A DNA stretch of 46,629 nt from Saprospiraceae bacterium (GTDB taxonomy: Bacteria > Bacteroidota > Bacteroidia > Chitinophagales > Saprospiraceae): NCBI GenBank assembly GCA_020629315.1, contig JAHDDO010000001.1, positions 1 to 46,629 on the forward strand, given 5' to 3'. The notes below the pieces were generated by a model, which saw nothing but the letters and a program-made list of their open reading frames with translations, was not told where the DNA came from and made no database searches. Shown in pieces: positions 42,941 to 46,629 of this stretch. The stretch's first letter is position 1. Each line of letters opens with the position of its first letter. The position numbers and the translations under genes are program-made.

Positions 42941-45900
42941 TTACAACTTAATGATCTTTCGACTAATTCTTTTATTACCTAGATACATATAGAGATCATA
43001 TGCCCCTGGTTTTAAATGTCGTAGATCTATATTATTTATTTCATCATCATGTCGGAATCGTTCGCCTTCTTCCATCAGTCGTCCTTGCTGATCAAAAATT
43101 CGGTACAAGACTTTCTGATCGTCTGACTCCCATGTAACATTTACTTCTTTAGCAAATGGATTAGGGAACAAAGTCACATTGATATCATCATTTATAGAAA
43201 TGAAACTTTCTTCTTCAATGATACCAGCATCGAGATCCCTGATATGAGTGGCGCCATCTATGGAGAGCATATCACTCATACCATCTTCGGCTACATCACT
43301 ATCTTGATCTTCATTAAAGCCTTGATCTTTTTTGGTAAATTCATAGCCTGCAGGCGCTTCAAATTGGATTTGATAATCACCTGTAATCAAGTCCTTGAAG
43401 GTATATTGCCCTGCATGGTCCGTCTGCGTAGTAGCTATGACTATTCCATCATCATTTAGTAAGAATACGTCTATACCTTCCATGCGAATTTCATCAAAGT
43501 CCTTAAGTCCGTTGCCATTGCTATCCAACCATACTTCTCTACCGATTAGGCCTGAACTATGATGTATTCCAATGTCAATATTGGCAATACTACTGTGGTA
43601 ATCAAGATCAAAGTATTCTGTATTCCCAGCATCATTTGCATCACTATCGAATTCATCACTACCTTCATTTTGTACCGTTGTTTGCATATCATCATCTAAT
43701 ATGATTGATACATAGTACGTCCCTTTTGGCAGACCTTCAAATACATACTCACCCTTTGTATCTGTGATGGTTTCAGCATACATTCCTTCGCCTTCTCTGT
43801 ACAATTGAAGAGCTACATCTGGAACGCCAAATTCGCCACTATCTCTACGTCCATCCTGATCCATGTCTTCCCAAACTTGATCTCCTATGGTAGACGGCTT
43901 GTATATACCCGCGTCTATCTCCAGACTAGGAATACCAGGGGTTAACTGGAAAATATCCGTTGCTCCTGGAGCTACACCTTCCGATACATTTGAATCTGTG
44001 GACTCACTAGTTCCTGTAAAAGGCCTCACGAATAAATAACCATCAGGTAATTCGAATTGAACATAATATTTTCCTGATTCTACTTCATTGAAAAAGTACA
44101 TGCCATCCTCACCTTCTATAGTACTAGTAATCGTATTAGCTACCAAAGTACCTTCCTCGGTATAAAGCGTAACCACTATGTCATTTATACCCGGTTCGCC
44201 TTCTGTTTGAATGGCATCTCCATTTAGATCTTCCCACACTCTGTTACCCACAGTGCTCGGCTCCTCTATTATTCCAATGTCCCAATTGGTCTCCATCATA
44301 CCTGATGGTAACAAGAACGTTGCAGTGGTATTAAATCCATTGGTATTATCAATGTCGGAATCCACTGAATCATCTAAGCCTACATTTGGAATAGTAGCCA
44401 TGAATCCATCCAACATATCGATTTGAAGGTAATAATTACCTGGTCGCAGACCAGAAAAAGCATAAATACCATCCGAATCACTGGTAGTATTCATAACCAT
44501 CTCTCCCGCTTCATCAAATAATCGTACAAAGAAATCAGGTAGACCTTCTTCAATATCATTTTGAATGCCATTCATATCATCATCTAACCATACAAAACCA
44601 TTCATGGCTGCCATCCTGAAGTAGCCACAATTTACCCCTTGAATGATATCCCCAAATAATACATCATACACTTCTGTGCGTATCTCAGAACCATCCACCA
44701 TCGCATCTGAATCTTCTAGTTCGTCTAAGCCAATATCTGGATCCGTCAAACTAACGTCATCAGGGACTTCAAAACTTACATAGTAACTGCCTTCATCCGT
44801 AATGTCAAATTCATAATAGCCAGGCAAACCTAGTTGAGGGTCATCTGTCGTAACTGTACTTCCGACAAGCATCCCGTCCTCATCATGTAATTGGACGGAC
44901 AATCCATTGGTTCCTGGCTCAGTGAGCTCAAGGGTACCATCCGCATTAAGGTCCTCCCAAATAAATCCAAAAATGAATGCTCTTGGATCCACGCTTGGGT
45001 CAAAATGTGTCCCTGCATCAATATCCACATTATTCACCCCTGAACGAATCATGGTAAAGTTTGTCGTACCATTGGCACCAATCTCTAGCACGATATCAGA
45101 GTCAATCGTTCCGTCACTACCTACTTGACCTTCCGAGAATAGGTAATAGACAGGTAAGACAAAATTAGCTCTATAACTACCTGGGGATAAGCCCTCAAAT
45201 ATGTAATTACCATTGGCATCCGTACTTACGGAACCTACTTCTTGGTTTGCACTGTTAAATAAAATCACTTGTACTCCTTCCAAGCCTGGTTCATCCATAT
45301 CCTGGATACCATCCATATTCAAATCATTCCAAACTAAATCCCCTAAAGAACCAAAGAAGAAAATACCAGCATCCAGATTATTGATGCTGCTTGCTGCCAC
45401 CATAAAGTTTTCTGTACGGGTAAACATGTCTTCATCAAAGAAGTCAGAATCCATAGTGTCATCAATACCAAAATCAAATCGAGTTATACCCTGTTCATCC
45501 GTCAAAACCACCGTGGCAAAGTACTCGCCTGGGTTTACATTTTGAAAACAGTAGGCGCCATCTTGATCTGAAAATACCATGTCCACCAACATAGAATCTG
45601 TATCATATAATCGCACTTCTACATCTGATATACCCAGATCTAGTGTCTCTCTAAAACCATTGCCATTGTCATCCTCCCATACTAAACCACACACACTTAT
45701 ACCTGAGCTAAGCTCCATTTCCAAACCGGCATCTACCGAGGATAAAGATTCACCTGATGCTAGTGTAAATAGGTCTGATACACCTAAATTGCCAAGAGTG
45801 CCAGTCATGTCTGAGTCAAGGGTCTCATCTGTCCCTTGGTTAGCTACGGTAAATGTAAAATTAGTGGGTTGGTTCACACCGATCATGTACTGATTAGGCC

Positions 45901-46629
45901 TCGCACTTAATGAATATGTTCCATCCGCTGAAGAGCTTGTCGTTCCAAATGATGTTCCAAATTCATCCATTAAGAAAATAGTCGCTCCTTCAAAAGGACC
46001 ATCCTCCGCATCGCGAATGCCATTACCATTTTCATCTAGCCAAACTGAACCCGTTACTGTTACCTCTCTATATAGACCTGCATCTATACTGGTGATAACT
46101 TGGTTTACGCCCAAGGCAATACTAATCGTTCTATACGATGCTCCAAATAGGTCGAAATCAGAGTCCACTGATGAATCTGAACCTTCTTGATAAAGTGTCG
46201 TATTGTATTCTTGAATATCAATAATTTGAACGGTGTAATTACCCGCCGCTAATTCTGAAAATGCGTACGATCCATCTTCTACAGATTGTGTACTTTCTAT
46301 GAGGTCATCTCCTTGGAAAAGTCCTAGCTCAATACCAGCGATAGGTGCATCATCATCATTGATGCCATTACCATTTCGATCTTCAAAAACGAGTCCTTGT
46401 ATTTGTGCTTCTGTTATACTTGGCGTTTCTATGTATCCTGCATCGACTCGGTCATTTACTTCGCCAGAAACTAAAGAAATAATCGATGTATTACCGACTT
46501 CATCTATCACATCGGAATCGATAAAATCATTCGTGCCTTCATTCGCTATCGTAAAGCCAAAATCTACTACCCCTCCAAATCGTACTTGGTAATCGCCCGG
46601 TCGTAGTTCTGTAAATCGGTAGATTCCTG
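42941..46629 (-). CDS. Giant SdrD/Cna-B-repeat T9SS cargo (5' end outside window)
   Basis: At least 1228 codons are open to the window edge; the start lies beyond 46629, so an internal Met at 46510 should not be taken as the start. Nine complete repeats and the end of a tenth are visible, each about 115-120 residues. Each opens VWxDxNGNGIxDxxExG, has a middle GxYxFxxLxPGxYxVxF, then a DSD motif and closes in DAGxx. This is the SdrD B-like (Cna-B) fold. The Asp/Asn-rich loops suggest bound calcium. The last ~80 residues (VTLFPNPFAKEVNVTW to ISRKIIKL) form a type A T9SS sorting domain. The repeats would act as a rigid stalk holding an N-terminal domain away from the cell. Confidence 0.9.
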   Translation of the reverse strand, partial: GIYRFTELRPGDYQVRFGGVVDFGFTIANEGTNDFIDSDVIDEVGNTSIISLVSGEVNDRVDAGYIETPSITEAQIQGLVFEDRNGNGINDDDAPIAGIELGLFQGDDLIESTQSVEDGSYAFSELAAGNYTVQIIDIQEYNTTLYQEGSDSSVDSDFDLFGASYRTISIALGVNQVITSIDAGLYREVTVTGSVWLDENGNGIRDAEDGPFEGATIFLMDEFGTSFGTTSSSADGTYSLSARPNQYMIGVNQPTNFTFTVANQGTDETLDSDMTGTLGNLGVSDLFTLASGESLSSVDAGLEMELSSGISVCGLVWEDDNGNGFRETLDLGISDVEVRLYDTDSMLVDMVFSDQDGAYCFQNVNPGEYFATVVLTDEQGITRFDFGIDDTMDSDFFDEDMFTRTENFMVAASSINNLDAGIFFFGSLGDLVWNDLNMDGIQDMDEPGLEGVQVILFNSANQEVGSVSTDANGNYIFEGLSPGSYRANFVLPVYYLFSEGQVGSDGTIDSDIVLEIGANGTTNFTMIRSGVNNVDIDAGTHFDPSVDPRAFIFGFIWEDLNADGTLELTEPGTNGLSVQLHDEDGMLVGSTVTTDDPQLGLPGYYEFDITDEGSYYVSFEVPDDVSLTDPDIGLDELEDSDAMVDGSEIRTEVYDVLFGDIIQGVNCGYFRMAAMNGFVWLDDDMNGIQNDIEEGLPDFFVRLFDEAGEMVMNTTSDSDGIYAFSGLRPGNYYLQIDMLDGFMATIPNVGLDDSVDSDIDNTNGFNTTATFLLPSGMMETNWDIGIIEEPSTVGNRVWEDLNGDAIQTEGEPGINDIVVTLYTEEGTLVANTITSTIEGEDGMYFFNEVESGKYYVQFELPDGYLFVRPFTGTSESTDSNVSEGVAPGATDIFQLTPGIPSLEIDAGIYKPSTIGDQVWEDMDQDGRRDSGEFGVPDVALQLYREGEGMYAETITDTKGEYVFEGLPKGTYYVSIILDDDMQTTVQNEGSDEFDSDANDAGNTEYFDLDYHSSIANIDIGIHHSSGLIGREVWLDSNGNGLKDFDEIRMEGIDVFLLNDDGIVIATTQTDHAGQYTFKDLITGDYQIQFEAPAGYEFTKKDQGFNEDQDSDVAEDGMSDMLSIDGATHIRDLDAGIIEEESFISINDDINVTLFPNPFAKEVNVTWESDDQKVLYRIFDQQGRLMEEGERFRHDDEINNIDLRHLKPGAYDLYMYLGNKRISRKIIKL
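43200..46629 (-). repeat. Nine-plus SdrD B-like coding repeats
   Basis: Successive repeat openings, from the N-terminal side: VFEDRNGNGIND, VWLDENGNGIRD, VWEDDNGNGFRE, VWNDLNMDGIQD, IWEDLNADGTLE, VWLDDDMNGIQN, VWEDLNGDAIQT, VWEDMDQDGRRD, VWLDSNGNGLKD. The repeats have diverged in DNA sequence, so the array is old rather than recently expanded. Confidence 0.85.

Overview
The window looks like a chromosomal segment of a marine or environmental Bacteroidota, most likely from the Saprospiria/Lewinella side of the phylum. The evidence is low G+C, the near absence of strong Shine-Dalgarno sites, promoter-like TAnnTTTG boxes, and several very large proteins ending in type IX secretion (T9SS) sorting domains. 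Other phylum-typical families are TonB-dependent receptors with carboxypeptidase-like N-domains, DUF5689, DUF5777, DUF2853 and the T9SS plug family (DUF5103). I see no transposase, integrase, phage gene, CRISPR array, rRNA or tRNA.

Layout. 1-639 has no convincing gene but holds a near-perfect sigma-54 promoter followed by a strong terminator. 640-2107 carries alanine dehydrogenase and a small HTH protein. 2143-7177 (minus) is a receptor - DUF5689 lipoprotein - trmN6 cluster. It is divergent from 7346-9717 (plus), a secreted EEP-family phosphoesterase and a Pif1/RecD-like helicase. 9916-13797 (minus) is a T9SS-exported Asp-box protein preceded by a second sigma-54 site. 13958-18593 holds another TonB receptor, a TPR/TonB-C-like protein and a thiolase. 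18666-25686 is a cell-biology block: DUF2853, miaB, a sigma-54 activator without a sensor domain, lptE, an acidic TPR-like protein, secG and groES-groEL, with a third sigma-54 site in front of groES. 25762-34728 has an AGMO-like di-iron membrane enzyme, a 2086-residue leucine-rich-repeat cargo, and the divergent T9SS plug protein. 34837-38735 has tolC and hlyD homologues without an inner-membrane transporter, then a DUF2064 glycosyltransferase and a GNAT enzyme. 38795-42688 has an aquaporin with an altered filter, a three-gene cytochrome/DUF5777 operon, a bacilliredoxin and a GlsB-type membrane protein. 42941 to the window edge is a giant SdrD/Cna-B-repeat T9SS cargo whose 5' end lies outside.

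The most interesting thread is sigma-54. Three independent intergenic -24/-12 elements, all with exact 10-nt GG-GC spacing, sit before a short terminated transcript (or the ald leader), a giant secreted protein, and groESL. An input-domain-less AAA+ activator is encoded in the same window. Secondary leads are a three-half-site operator between the cytochrome operon and bacilliredoxin, an aquaporin lacking the filter arginine, and a trmN6 gene that seems to need a CTG start. All functional names come from motif recognition by eye; no database search was run.
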